Shown here: piece by piece, positions 34,034 to 41,961 of the stretch
Layout: each line of letters opens with the position of its first letter
How positions within the stretch are numbered: the first letter of the stretch is position 1
Assembly (NCBI GenBank): GCA_052061695.1
Contig: JBPZEY010000009.1
DNA from: Alkalicoccus luteus
Lineage (GTDB): Bacteria > Bacillota > Bacilli > Bacillales > Salisediminibacteriaceae
Length of the DNA stretch: 64,000 bases
Reading direction: 5' to 3' (one strand)
The notes under the pieces: model-generated
Database searches by the model: none
Told to the model about the DNA's origin: nothing
The model's input: the letters and a program-made list of their open reading frames with translations, nothing else
Made by a program: the position numbers and the translations under genes

Positions 34034-34999
34034 CTATGACACGCGAGATTGTTGATTCAATGACTTCGGGTCCGGCTGCTTTCCACGGCTCCAATACGAT
34101 ACGAGTGCCGGGCCGGAGATGTTATGCCATACGGAAAAGATTGCACTAGGAAGTGCTGCAAGCGGACTGAAATGAGCCGTTGCGAGCGCTGCGCCTAAGC
34201 CGGAGTTTTGCATGCCTGTTTCAATGGAAACCGCCCTGCGCTTGGTTTCGTCAAGTCCGGCCCATTTAGCAGCCAGGTAGCCGAGGGCCAGTCCAGCCCC
34301 GTTATGCAAAATCACGGCTGCAAAAACGGCCGCTCCGGAAGTCACGATGTTTTCAGCATTAGCTGCGACAACACCTGAAACGATCAACATAATGGCGCCG
34401 ACCGAAACCAACGGCAGTGCCGCCTGGCCTCTCTCGACAGCAGCCGGAAGAAATCTTGCTGCTAAAATCCCGAGTGCTATCGGAATCAAAATGACCTCCA
34501 CAATCGACATGAACATATCACCTGCTCCGACCGGAAGCCATTGATTCGCAAGGAGAAAGACGATCAGCGGAGTAAACAGCGGTGCCAGCATCGTCGACAC
34601 ACTGGTCATCGCGACTGATACCGGTACATCTCCTTTTGAAAGATAAACCATCACGTTCGACGCTGTCCCGCCTGGACATGCTCCGACCAGCACCAGTCCT
34701 GCCGCAAGTTCAGGCGGCAAATTGAGCAGATAGGCAATGCCAAAGGCTGTCAGCGGCATGATCAGAAACTGTGCCAGCAGACCGATCGCAACCGGCATTG
34801 GCTGCTTGGCTACTACTTTAAAATCGGCAAGCTTCATCGTCGTTCCCATACCGAACATGACGATCCCCAGCAGAATAGTAATGTACGCACCGACCCAGGT
34901 AAACGTTGCCGGTGACAAATACGCAATAAATGCTACGACAAGAACGATCAGAGCAAAGTAGCGGCTGACTAATGCTCCGATTTGCTGAACAGCTTTCAT
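34034..34999 (-). CDS. bile acid:sodium symporter family transporter (YocS-like)
   Basis: The 321-residue BASS-family protein has about ten helices. It begins FALIVLVVAFIAYLSP and carries the family signatures GLVLVGACPGGTASNVMVYL (Na+/substrate site) and ETGMQNSGLGAALA (second Na+ site). BASS members import organic anions such as pantoate, 2-keto acids or bile salts with Na+; the substrate here is unknown. AGAAGGAG precedes ATG 34999. Its leader contains a terminator-like hairpin, possibly an attenuator. Confidence 0.9.
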   Translation of the reverse strand: MKAVQQIGALVSRYFALIVLVVAFIAYLSPATFTWVGAYITILLGIVMFGMGTTMKLADFKVVAKQPMPVAIGLLAQFLIMPLTAFGIAYLLNLPPELAAGLVLVGACPGGTASNVMVYLSKGDVPVSVAMTSVSTMLAPLFTPLIVFLLANQWLPVGAGDMFMSIVEVILIPIALGILAARFLPAAVERGQAALPLVSVGAIMLIVSGVVAANAENIVTSGAAVFAAVILHNGAGLALGYLAAKWAGLDETKRRAVSIETGMQNSGLGAALATAHFSPLAALPSAIFSVWHNISGPALVSYWSRGKQPDPKSLNQQSRVS

Positions 35000-35035
35000 G
35001 GATAAAAACTCCTTCTAACAATAAAATGTACCACG

Positions 35036-35070
35036 AAAAAAGAAAACAGCAGCCGCTTGGGCGCTGTTTT
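35036..35070 (-). promoter_or_regulatory. terminator-like hairpin in the leader of the BASS transporter gene
   Basis: On the minus strand AAAACAGC (35070-35063) pairs with GCTGTTTT (35050-35043), followed by CTTTTTT. It lies 37 nt before the start codon and downstream of a likely promoter (TTGTCA, 17 nt, AGAATA, minus strand about 35085-35115). It would stop transcripts before the gene unless overridden. Confidence 0.5.
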
Positions 35071-35177
35071 CAAACTCGCGTAAGTATTCTCACAGTGTAA
35101 ATAATTCTGACAATATCCGCAATACCTTTTTCCATATTTCTGCTGTGATATGCTGGAGTGAGAAAGGGAGGCTTATC

Positions 35178-35363
35178 ATGAACCTTGTGAAACCGCTGCT
35201 CTGGATCAATTTAATTGGCAGTCTCGCTGCTCTGATCGTTTACGCCGTGACAGCTGACCGCTTCAACTACCGAGATGATTTTCTTATTCTCGTCGGTCTT
35301 TTTGCCGGCGTAAGCGCTCTTGGTCTGCTGCTGAGCCGAAACCTGCCAAATGAAAAGCAATAA
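35178..35363 (+). CDS. small membrane protein, 61 residues
   Basis: GGGAGGC lies upstream of ATG 35178. The product has two hydrophobic helices (about residues 6-22, LLWINLIGSLAALIVYAV, and 34-51, FLILVGLFAGVSALGLLL) joined by a polar loop and a short charged tail. No family is recognised. It is divergent from the BASS transporter gene. Confidence 0.65.
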   Translation: MNLVKPLLWINLIGSLAALIVYAVTADRFNYRDDFLILVGLFAGVSALGLLLSRNLPNEKQ

Positions 35364-35413
35364 TGAGCAAGGCACTGAATAAGAATCGTTTTTTCAGTGC
35401 CCTGTTCTGTCGT

Positions 35414-36109
35414 TTACAATGACGAGATGCTGCTTTGCAGTCGGACCGGCCATTCTTCCTGCTCATACGCCATCGTCCAGAATTGATGCTCAAGCTGGCT
35501 GCTTTTTAAAAAATGGGAGAGCATCAGCTCTTTTTCACGTTCTCCTGCCTGCTCCGCGCAGGCATCGATCTTCGCCATGAACGTTTCTGTGATCGTGCCG
35601 ACTTCATCGTTTCCGTAAAAGCTGATCCAGTCGTAGAATGGGTGCTGCTTATCCGGATTAACCTCTGACTTCAGCTTGCGGCCGATTTCCCAGTATGTCC
35701 ATGGACATGGAGCGAGCGCAGCAAGTGTTTCCCCAAGGCTGCCGTTAATGGACGCTTCCATCATATGGCGCGTATAGTGATGAGCCGTCGGTGCAAGCGG
35801 CGCTTTCTGTAAATCTTCATAGCGGACGCCTGCGACTTCACAGAAGTTATTGTGCGGATGAATTTCCTCATTCAGAACGAAGCCGATCTGCTCCTGAAAA
35901 AACGTCATATCCTCTCTGGTTGTGCATTTGGAAACGGCGAGACCATAGATCCGGCAGAAGGTGGTCAAGTATTCATAATCCTGCATGACGTAGTGGATCA
36001 GTGCCTGCTTTGGCACATTCCCCTCCCCGATTCCTTTTACAAACGGGTGCTCAAAAATCGCATTGAAAATAGGGTCTGCTTCCTGTCTCAGCTTTTCTGA
36101 AAATCGCAT
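35414..36109 (-). CDS. tenA: thiaminase II / aminopyrimidine aminohydrolase
   Basis: This 231-residue TenA family protein hydrolyses aminopyrimidine breakdown products of thiamin to HMP for salvage. Motifs include FVKGIGEGNVPKQALIHYVM, the Tyr-rich DYEYLTTFCRIYG, EEIHPHNNFCE, and the catalytic Cys in ALAPCPWTYWEIG. YDWISFYG and QLEHQFWTMAYEQE (catalytic Glu region) follow. ATG 36109 is selected with AGGAGGGCC upstream. It lies under a TPP riboswitch, which confirms the thiamin link; no other thi genes are nearby. Confidence 0.95.
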   Translation of the reverse strand: MRFSEKLRQEADPIFNAIFEHPFVKGIGEGNVPKQALIHYVMQDYEYLTTFCRIYGLAVSKCTTREDMTFFQEQIGFVLNEEIHPHNNFCEVAGVRYEDLQKAPLAPTAHHYTRHMMEASINGSLGETLAALAPCPWTYWEIGRKLKSEVNPDKQHPFYDWISFYGNDEVGTITETFMAKIDACAEQAGEREKELMLSHFLKSSQLEHQFWTMAYEQEEWPVRLQSSISSL

Positions 36110-36164
36110 TGTGTAGGCCCTCCTGATTATTCCGGCGTACCGGATGATTTGGACGAACACCCAC

Positions 36165-36212
36165 TCTCCGGACACGAAAAAAGTGCTTCTCAGTCCGGAG
36201 AAAGAGAAGCAC
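36165..36212 (-). terminator. riboswitch expression platform: terminator and competing hairpin
   Basis: On the minus strand GTGCTTCTC (36212-36204) and GAGAAGCAC (36191-36183) form a terminator followed by TTTTTT. The terminator loop holds TCTCCGGAC (36201-36193), which is perfectly complementary to GTCCGGAGA (36173-36165) downstream of the T-tract. The two hairpins exclude each other, so the second can act as antiterminator. Confidence 0.7.
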
Positions 36213-36255
36213 CTGAAAGCGTAAACGGTCTTCACGCGACCATTTCAGACACATT

Positions 36256-36342
36256 CCCACTTTCCTCCGCTGGTATCAACCAGATCAGGTTCAAAGGGTC
36301 CGGCGTAAGCCGTCTCAGCCTTTTGGGCTCCCCTAGTGGATA
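36256..36342 (-). ncRNA. TPP riboswitch (THI element)
   Basis: The minus strand reads GGGGAGCCC, then GGCTGAGACGGCTTACGCC, ACCCTTTGAACCTGATCTGG, and TTGATACCAGCGGAGGAAAG. These are the conserved CUGAGA and CCUGAUCUGG segments of the thiamin pyrophosphate aptamer. It precedes tenA by about 150 nt and should terminate transcription when TPP is plentiful. Confidence 0.95.
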
Positions 36343-36392
36343 TTCTGTTTTCACTGTATCAAAATTCCCAGCTGTTTACAACTGTTTCCTGG

Positions 36393-37178
36393 TTAGGCCT
36401 GAACAAAGCGGTCCATCAGCCACGAAAACAGGGCAATAACGGCAGTAATCGCAAGCAGTTCGAACGCAATTTCTCCAGCGAATAAATAAATGCCTTCTTC
36501 TACTTCCAGCTGAAAAGTCGCACTTCCCACAACAGCCTCTTGAAGCTGCGCCTCCGCATCAAACAGCTGTCCGTGCCGAAACATCGCTTCATAGACCGGC
36601 ATCTGCGTAAATCGCATAATTGCATACACAAACACACCCCAGACGGCGATACCGACTGCCCAGCCAAACGGCTTGATGATTCGCATCATCAAAATGGTAA
36701 ACACCGCTCCTAATCCAAGCGTAATCCCAACTGACATCAGCAGGCCGAGGAGCAGCGGATACAGTGCCCGCAACGCATCAGAGATTACGGCAATCCCGTT
36801 CTCTTCCACTTGCTGCGCATGTTCGCCAAAGAGACTGAGTGTCCAAAAACCGACGGCCGTCAGCAGCACTACCGAGATCAGAAACTGTGTGAATCCTACC
36901 GCGAGCTTCGAGGTGACGAGCTTCCAGCCGGATGCCGGGATATTCAGCCACGTCCACTGCGTTTTTCCTTTCCATTCTCCATGGAATGAGAGTGCCCAGA
37001 CGAGAAACAGGAACACCGTATGAATTCCAACGCTTAAAAATCCAAGTAAAATACTGTAGCCGGATCCGGTAAAGGCAAAGTAAATCATCGCGGCATATGC
37101 GAGCAGAAGAATGCCCATGATGACGGCGAATCGCGGGATACTTTCCTGCCATTCCTTTTTCCATAGCGATAACCACAT
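36393..37178 (-). CDS. ABC-2 type permease (second exporter of ytr-like operon)
   Basis: The 261-residue membrane protein has about six hydrophobic segments (e.g. FAVIMGILLLAYAAMIYF, LLLGLLMSVGITLGLGAV) and no ATPase motif. Gene order and coupling identify it as the permease partner of the ATPase at 37178; its start overlaps that gene's stop (TAATG). It resembles YtrC/YtrD-type subunits of Bacillus antibiotic-responsive transporters. It is the last gene of the five-gene operon. Confidence 0.8.
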   Translation of the reverse strand: MWLSLWKKEWQESIPRFAVIMGILLLAYAAMIYFAFTGSGYSILLGFLSVGIHTVFLFLVWALSFHGEWKGKTQWTWLNIPASGWKLVTSKLAVGFTQFLISVVLLTAVGFWTLSLFGEHAQQVEENGIAVISDALRALYPLLLGLLMSVGITLGLGAVFTILMMRIIKPFGWAVGIAVWGVFVYAIMRFTQMPVYEAMFRHGQLFDAEAQLQEAVVGSATFQLEVEEGIYLFAGEIAFELLAITAVIALFSWLMDRFVQA

Positions 37179-37873
37179 TAGACCGTCACCTCCCGCAGAA
37201 CGTCTATCAGTGATTTCCGTTTCTCTTCTTTCAGGTCCTCGACGTTCCGGTCGACAACGATTCGGCCTTCGTGCACGATCAGTACATGATCGAGAAACGG
37301 TTCAAGCTCTTTTACTTCGTGGCTTGTGATCAGGCAGAGCTGGCGGTCGACGTCCAGATGCGTCACGATCAGCTTGAGAATGTCTTCCCGCACTAGCGGG
37401 TCCATCCCGGAGAGTGGTTCATCCAGACAGAGCACAGGTGTTTTCCTTGCCATCGTTACCGCGAGCTTTACCCGCGCTTTGTTTCCGCGCGAAAGCTCTT
37501 TGACTTTATCAGACTCATGCAGCTTCATTTCCTTCAGCAGCGTCATGGCAAGCTCTTGGTCAAAGTCGGGATACACTCCTGCTGCAAATGAGACGGTGCC
37601 TTTAATCGTCATGTAATCGTAAAGCGAATCCTCCTCCGAGAGGTAAGCGGCAACCGCGCCGCTTTTTCGACCTGCTTGTTCACCATTCAGCTCGACTGAT
37701 CCGCTGCTGGGACGGATCAATCCGCAAATCAGCTTTAAAAGCGTTGATTTGCCGCTCCCGTTCGGTCCGATGATACCGGTGATGCCGGCTTTCGGCAACT
37801 GAATTTCCAATTGGCTGAGCGCTTCTTTTCTTCCGTATTTTTTCGTCAGCTTGTGCAGATTCACCTCTGTCAT
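37178..37873 (-). CDS. ABC transporter ATPase (YtrB-like)
   Basis: The 231-residue ABC ATPase shows Walker A GPNGSGKST, the signature in ELSRGNKARVKLA, Walker B PVLCLDEPLSGMDP and H-loop SHEVKELE. The degenerate LSRGN signature is usual in YtrB/BcrA-type exporters. ATG 37873 overlaps the GntR stop by 4 nt, so regulator and ATPase are translationally coupled. Confidence 0.9.
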   Translation of the reverse strand: MTEVNLHKLTKKYGRKEALSQLEIQLPKAGITGIIGPNGSGKSTLLKLICGLIRPSSGSVELNGEQAGRKSGAVAAYLSEEDSLYDYMTIKGTVSFAAGVYPDFDQELAMTLLKEMKLHESDKVKELSRGNKARVKLAVTMARKTPVLCLDEPLSGMDPLVREDILKLIVTHLDVDRQLCLITSHEVKELEPFLDHVLIVHEGRIVVDRNVEDLKEEKRKSLIDVLREVTV

Positions 37874-38247
37874 GACGAACCTCCCTTTTCATCCCACGCA
37901 TGCTGAAGCAGTCCGATTGCAGTATCTTTGTCGATGCCGAGCTGCTCCATACTATATTTAAACCGGTCTGCCTGTACGGCAGCCTGACTGCGGCGCAGTT
38001 CTTCGATCACCGGCTGTTCGGTAGTCACAAATGTTCCCTGTCCTCGCTTTGATTCCACGATGTTTTCACGCTCCAGCTCCATATAAGTTCTTGAAACCGT
38101 ATTCGGGTTGACCCCTGCCTCCGCTGCCAGCAGGCGGACTGACGGCAGCTTCTCACCCGGCGCAAGATCACCGCGGCAGATCCGCTGGCTGATATGATCC
38201 ATCAGCTGCTGATAAATCGGCTGGTAGTCATTGAATTCCATAGCCAT
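37870..38247 (-). CDS. GntR family repressor, YtrA subfamily
   Basis: The 125-residue protein has a winged helix (YQQLMDHISQRICRGDLAPGEKLPSVRLLA, then NPNTVSRTYMELERENIVESKRGQGTFV) and a very short C-terminal tail, the YtrA hallmark. YtrA-type proteins repress adjacent ABC exporter operons and are relieved by cell-envelope antibiotics. It sits in the middle of the operon rather than first. A matching dyad lies before the operon's first gene (40041-40066). Confidence 0.92.
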   Translation of the reverse strand: MAMEFNDYQPIYQQLMDHISQRICRGDLAPGEKLPSVRLLAAEAGVNPNTVSRTYMELERENIVESKRGQGTFVTTEQPVIEELRRSQAAVQADRFKYSMEQLGIDKDTAIGLLQHAWDEKGGSS

Positions 38248-38269
38248 TCCTTCACCTCTCTACTCCGTT

Positions 38270-39121
38270 CTAATCGAGCACGTCCTGTACGGTGAACCGC
38301 CAGAAGGAAACAGCGAGAAAAGCAGCTCCATGAAGCGCCATCACAAGACCGGAAACAGCAAGTGAGACGTCCAGTACGCCGGGAAAGCCCATAAAGCGTG
38401 ATGCCAGATCCGTATGCGAAAACAGAAACACGTTTGCGATGCTGTAATCTGCAATCAGCATTGCAGCTGTGCTGCCGGTAAACAGCAGCACGAGCGAAAC
38501 TCCGATTCCGAGTGCGCTGCTTTTAAACACGGTGCCGATCATAAAGGCAATTGCAGTAAACAGCAGCAGATCCACAAACCAAAGGCTGTACATCGCGGCG
38601 ATATAGCTGTAAACCCCGTGTGCCGTCATCCCATCCATTGCCGTCTGCACCACATATCCCTCCGGAAGATTCCATCCATAGAACAGCATACCTGATACAA
38701 ACGAGGAAGCAAACAGCAAACCTGTCATGACGAGTCCGAAGAGGACTACTGCTCCTAGCTTCGACAGCAGAATCTGCCACCGCGAAACGGGCCGGATCAG
38801 CAATAGCTTAATCGTTCCCTTCGCATGTTCGCCAGCAGTGATGGTGGCTGCTGCGATGACGGTAAACATCGTGACGATGCTCATCAATGCTGCGTTCTCA
38901 ATAACCGGCACGAGAATATGCTCCTCACCGGCGTAGGCGAGCCCCTCCGCTTCCGCATAAGCGGCTTCTGCCTCCTGCATGTCTACTGACTGCGGAGCCG
39001 GCTCCAGGATCACGGTAAACAGCGCAGACGTTCCAATCACAAACAGAACGAGCAGCGTTCCCATCACCCACGTTCCTTTTTTCTTAAACAGCTTCATACA
39101 TTCATTTTGCAGCAGCTTCAT
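38270..39121 (-). CDS. ABC-2 type permease (first exporter)
   Basis: The 283-residue membrane protein starts MKLLQNECMKLFKKKGTW, typical of bacitracin-type ABC-2 permeases. It has about six transmembrane segments with a large extracytoplasmic loop after the first (about residues 40-75). TITAGEHAKGTIKLLLIRPV is the conserved cytoplasmic coupling region. ATG 39121 overlaps the ATPase stop by 4 nt. With the ATPase at 39118 it makes an exporter or sensor for a cell-envelope-active compound. Confidence 0.88.
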   Translation of the reverse strand: MKLLQNECMKLFKKKGTWVMGTLLVLFVIGTSALFTVILEPAPQSVDMQEAEAAYAEAEGLAYAGEEHILVPVIENAALMSIVTMFTVIAAATITAGEHAKGTIKLLLIRPVSRWQILLSKLGAVVLFGLVMTGLLFASSFVSGMLFYGWNLPEGYVVQTAMDGMTAHGVYSYIAAMYSLWFVDLLLFTAIAFMIGTVFKSSALGIGVSLVLLFTGSTAAMLIADYSIANVFLFSHTDLASRFMGFPGVLDVSLAVSGLVMALHGAAFLAVSFWRFTVQDVLD

Positions 39122-40017
39122 CCTGCTTTCCCTCCCGTCATCGATAAAAATGTTTCTTCCAGCGTGCCGTTTTCCTCCGGATACAGTGCCTGAACCCGGA
39201 CTCCCGCTTCTACAAGGGTGCGATTCAAATCAGGTACCTCTGCCGAATCCGCCTCAATCAGCAGTCCGTCTTTCGTTATGGTTGTCTGCTCGCTTAACGC
39301 GTTGGCCGCCAACTCCATATCCTCTGTTTTCAACACAATCTGCTTGTTTGCATGCAGCAGTTCTTTAATCGTTGCGGTATGAATGATTCGTCCGTTTTGC
39401 ATCACAGCTGCCCGGTCGCAGAGCAGCTGCATCTCAGAAAGCAGGTGGCTGGACACAAGAATACTGATGCCCTCTTTTTCAGCAAGTTCACGAAAATAAC
39501 TGCGCATTTCACGGATGCCTGCCGGATCCAGTCCGTTCGTCGGTTCATCCAATATAAGCACCCGCGGCTTGTGCAGCAGTGCCTGGGCAAGTCCTAGCCG
39601 CTGCCGCATTCCCAGCGAGTAAGTGCCTGTCTTTTCTTTAAGCCTGTCCGCAATCCCAGTCTTCTCTGCTGCTTCCACTATATCGGGTATGGTAATGCCG
39701 CTTTGCATTCTTGCGTAGTGTTTCAGATTGTCCCAGCCGCTTAAATGATCATACAGCTCCGGATTTTCCACGACAGCTCCGACATCTGATAGTGCCTTTC
39801 GCTTTTGCTGCTTTAAATCTGCACCGTTAATATGAACGGTCCCTTTTGTCGGGCGAATCAAGCCGCTCAACATCCGGATCGTCGTCGTTTTGCCGGCGCC
39901 GTTCGGGCCCAGCAGACCAAACACCTCTCCTTTTCTGATCGAGAGATCCACATTGTCTACGAGCGTGCTTCGTTTCATTCGTTTTGTCAGTCCAACTGCC
40001 TCCAATACAACTTCCAT
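39118..40017 (-). CDS. ABC transporter ATPase (BcrA-like)
   Basis: This 299-residue ATPase of the BcrA/NatA type shows Walker A GPNGAGKTTT, signature YSLGMRQRLGLAQAL, Walker B VLILDEPTNGLDP and H-loop SHLLSEM. A C-terminal extension (220-299) follows. It is the first gene of the operon, with AAGGAGGAGC before ATG 40017 and a palindromic operator just upstream. BcrA relatives confer resistance to bacitracin or lantibiotics; the substrate here is not determined. Confidence 0.92.
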   Translation of the reverse strand: MEVVLEAVGLTKRMKRSTLVDNVDLSIRKGEVFGLLGPNGAGKTTTIRMLSGLIRPTKGTVHINGADLKQQKRKALSDVGAVVENPELYDHLSGWDNLKHYARMQSGITIPDIVEAAEKTGIADRLKEKTGTYSLGMRQRLGLAQALLHKPRVLILDEPTNGLDPAGIREMRSYFRELAEKEGISILVSSHLLSEMQLLCDRAAVMQNGRIIHTATIKELLHANKQIVLKTEDMELAANALSEQTTITKDGLLIEADSAEVPDLNRTLVEAGVRVQALYPEENGTLEETFLSMTGGKAG

Positions 40018-40040
40018 TGCAGCTCCTCCTTGTTATGTTC

Positions 40041-40066
40041 TAGTGTATTAACTACATAGTACACTA
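40041..40066. promoter_or_regulatory. putative GntR/YtrA operator
   Basis: TAGTGTA (40041-40047) and TACACTA (40060-40066) form an inverted repeat resembling the GTGTA-N-TACAC sites of YtrA-type regulators. It lies 24 nt upstream of the exporter operon, in the promoter zone. Confidence 0.6.
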
Positions 40067-40112
40067 AGTCTTTATGACATGTAAAGCAAAAAAATAAGTT
40101 GCACTTATATCA

Positions 40113-40148
40113 TTTAATGATACAATCATAGTATGATATATCATTAAA
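40113..40148. promoter_or_regulatory. putative PadR operator
   Basis: TTTAATGATA (40113-40122) and TATCATTAAA (40139-40148) form a perfect 10-bp inverted repeat, ending 23 nt before the PadR start at 40172. A further ATGATAT half-site lies inside. Probably autoregulatory. Confidence 0.6.
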
Positions 40149-40171
40149 CAGTATATAAAGGAGGGATTTAG

Positions 40172-40510
40172 TTGCCCAGAAAAGACTCGCTTGAGAGCGG
40201 AACGCTGACGGATGCAGCTTTTTATATTCTGCTTTCCCTGCAGAGAGAGCAGCACGGGTATCTCATTATGCAGCAGGTAGAGAAGTGGACCGGCGGAGAA
40301 ATGAAGATTGGACCGGCATCGTTATATACAACATTAAAAAAGCTCACAGATGCCGAAGTGATCGAAACAGCCGGCGGCAGCGGAAAGCGAAAAGCTTACC
40401 GTATTACTGCAAAAGGGCAGACGATGCTCGAAGAGGAAATAGAAAGGCGCCGCCGCATGGTTCAGCTGGCGGAGGATGTTCTGACGAAACGAGAGGAGCG
40501 CGCAGAATGA
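40172..40510 (+). CDS. PadR family transcriptional regulator
   Basis: The 112-residue protein is a minimal PadR winged helix (TDAAFYILLSLQREQHGYLI, IGPASLYTTLKKLTDAEVIE, RKAYRITAKGQTMLEEE) with one dimerisation helix. TTG 40172 is preceded by AAGGAGGGATTTAG. It overlaps the DUF2812 gene by 4 nt (ATGA), the standard PadR-DUF2812 pairing. Confidence 0.93.
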   Translation: MPRKDSLESGTLTDAAFYILLSLQREQHGYLIMQQVEKWTGGEMKIGPASLYTTLKKLTDAEVIETAGGSGKRKAYRITAKGQTMLEEEIERRRRMVQLAEDVLTKREERAE

Positions 40511-41037
40511 AGCATAAGTATGTGATGAATCGAGGGTTAGCATTTTCTGAAGAAAAGGATTTACGAAAACTGTCGGATTTAGCTGCGGCAGGCTGGAAAT
40601 TTGAAGGGTTCGCCATGTTCGGCTTTTTTTACAGACTGCGTCAGGCAGAACCGGAAGCTGTGCAGTACAGCATTCATCATGAACAGCAGCCGGATTCGTC
40701 CTATTGGACCTTATTTGCTGAATCAGGCTGGAGGCACGTCGTTTCTACGGGAGATATGCACGTATTTGAAGCAGCTCCGGAAGCCGTGCCGATGTACACG
40801 GACGTGTCCACCATCCACGAGAATTATTTGTCACTGCAGCAGCAGTTTGGGCGCTGGTCGCTCTGGACGCTGCTGCCACTGATCCTTATGATGGTTCTGA
40901 CAAACGTGACACAGTCAGTCTGGCTCACACCGATCCTGACTGTCTTGCTCATCATGAGCGTCACAGCTTTCGTTTTCTCGTTTATGCCGTACCTTGCCTA
41001 TTTACGGAAAACAAAAAAGCTCAGCAGAGAGCTTTAA
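40507..41037 (+). CDS. DUF2812 membrane protein
   Basis: The 176-residue product has the DUF2812 domain at residues 1-105 (NRGLAFSEEKDLRKLSDLAA, GWKFEGFAMFGFFYRL, DSSYWTLFAESGWRHV). Two C-terminal transmembrane helices follow (about 118-136 and 140-163). ATG 40507 overlaps the PadR stop. The function of the family is unknown; it is consistently partnered with PadR, as here. Confidence 0.85.
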   Translation: MKHKYVMNRGLAFSEEKDLRKLSDLAAAGWKFEGFAMFGFFYRLRQAEPEAVQYSIHHEQQPDSSYWTLFAESGWRHVVSTGDMHVFEAAPEAVPMYTDVSTIHENYLSLQQQFGRWSLWTLLPLILMMVLTNVTQSVWLTPILTVLLIMSVTAFVFSFMPYLAYLRKTKKLSREL

Positions 41038-41040
41038 CCA

Positions 41041-41080
41041 ATAGAAAGAGACCGCTTCGGTTAAAGCGGTCTCTTTCTAT
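41041..41080. terminator. bidirectional terminator
   Basis: ATAGAAAGAGACCGCTT (41041-41057) and AAGCGGTCTCTTTCTAT (41064-41080) form a perfect 17-bp stem with a 6-nt loop between convergent genes. Confidence 0.85.
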
Positions 41081-41961
41081 CATGTGATGACACGTTTCGT
41101 TGAGCAGTAGTCTTTCATGTGCCGGGCCCGTTCCAGATCGACGAGCTCAATGCCGTTGCCGGCGCTTGGTGCATGCAGCATTTGATTGCCGCCGTAATAA
41201 AAGCCGACGTGATACACGTTTCCTGTACCCCCATCCTTCGCAAAAAAGAGCAGGTCGCCCGGCTGTTTATCCCGGAACGCTACGGCTTCTCCTTCTTTTT
41301 CCTGATCGGAGGCGTCACGGGAAACGTCAATGCCCCAGGCGCGCAGGACTGTGTAAACGAGACCGGAACAGTCGAAGCCGAATCCGCTCATACCGCCCCA
41401 CAGATAGGGAAGTTCCAGAAAAGGGAGGCCGCTGCGTACAATTTCCTCACCGTTACCAGTTGCTTCAGCAGGGCCTGCTGCCTTTACAGGGAGCTCCAGC
41501 TCTCCGTGTGGTGTGTCTACCAGAATCGCTGAATCAGAGGAACCAGTTTGATGAAAGCGTGTCTGCCAGCTGACTTCCATAAAGGCTTCGCCGTCTTTAT
41601 ACAGCCAGGCAGTAGCGGTTGATACAGCTGTGTCGCGGTCGCTTACGTCATCCGTCTGCTGGAGCTGCCGGAGCGGAATCCAGCCCGGGTAGCCCTGCTC
41701 CGCTTTACGCGAGGGCTGATGCGGAACGTACACCTTCGCCCATTCCCCTTGTACTTCCTCCACTTCAACCTTGTCGTTGTAAAGCACCTGCGTCTGAATA
41801 ATATTGTCTTTTGTCAGCTCCTCCCGCGCTTCTTTAGTCGACAGGCCTTTCAGCCAGCCTCGCACGTTCAGCGGCTCCTCAAGCGCTTGTTCGTCCACGT
41901 CCCGCGGTTTATCCGGACTTGTCCAGACCGTCGCCACCGGAACGATCACTCGATACGTCAT
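41080..41961 (-). CDS. NlpC/P60 gamma-D-glutamyl-L-amino acid endopeptidase, YkfC-like
   Basis: The 293-residue protein has two SH3-like domains (about 1-60 and 60-170) and a C-terminal NlpC/P60 domain. Catalytic Cys is in FGFDCSGLVYTVLRAW, His in YHVGFYYGG and a third polar residue near LHAPSAGNG. No signal peptide is visible, so it is cytoplasmic. YkfC-type enzymes cut L-Ala-gamma-D-Glu from murein peptides. Its start overlaps the epimerase stop by 4 nt, and the epimerase acts on exactly that dipeptide. Confidence 0.9.
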   Translation of the reverse strand: MTYRVIVPVATVWTSPDKPRDVDEQALEEPLNVRGWLKGLSTKEAREELTKDNIIQTQVLYNDKVEVEEVQGEWAKVYVPHQPSRKAEQGYPGWIPLRQLQQTDDVSDRDTAVSTATAWLYKDGEAFMEVSWQTRFHQTGSSDSAILVDTPHGELELPVKAAGPAEATGNGEEIVRSGLPFLELPYLWGGMSGFGFDCSGLVYTVLRAWGIDVSRDASDQEKEGEAVAFRDKQPGDLLFFAKDGGTGNVYHVGFYYGGNQMLHAPSAGNGIELVDLERARHMKDYCSTKRVIT

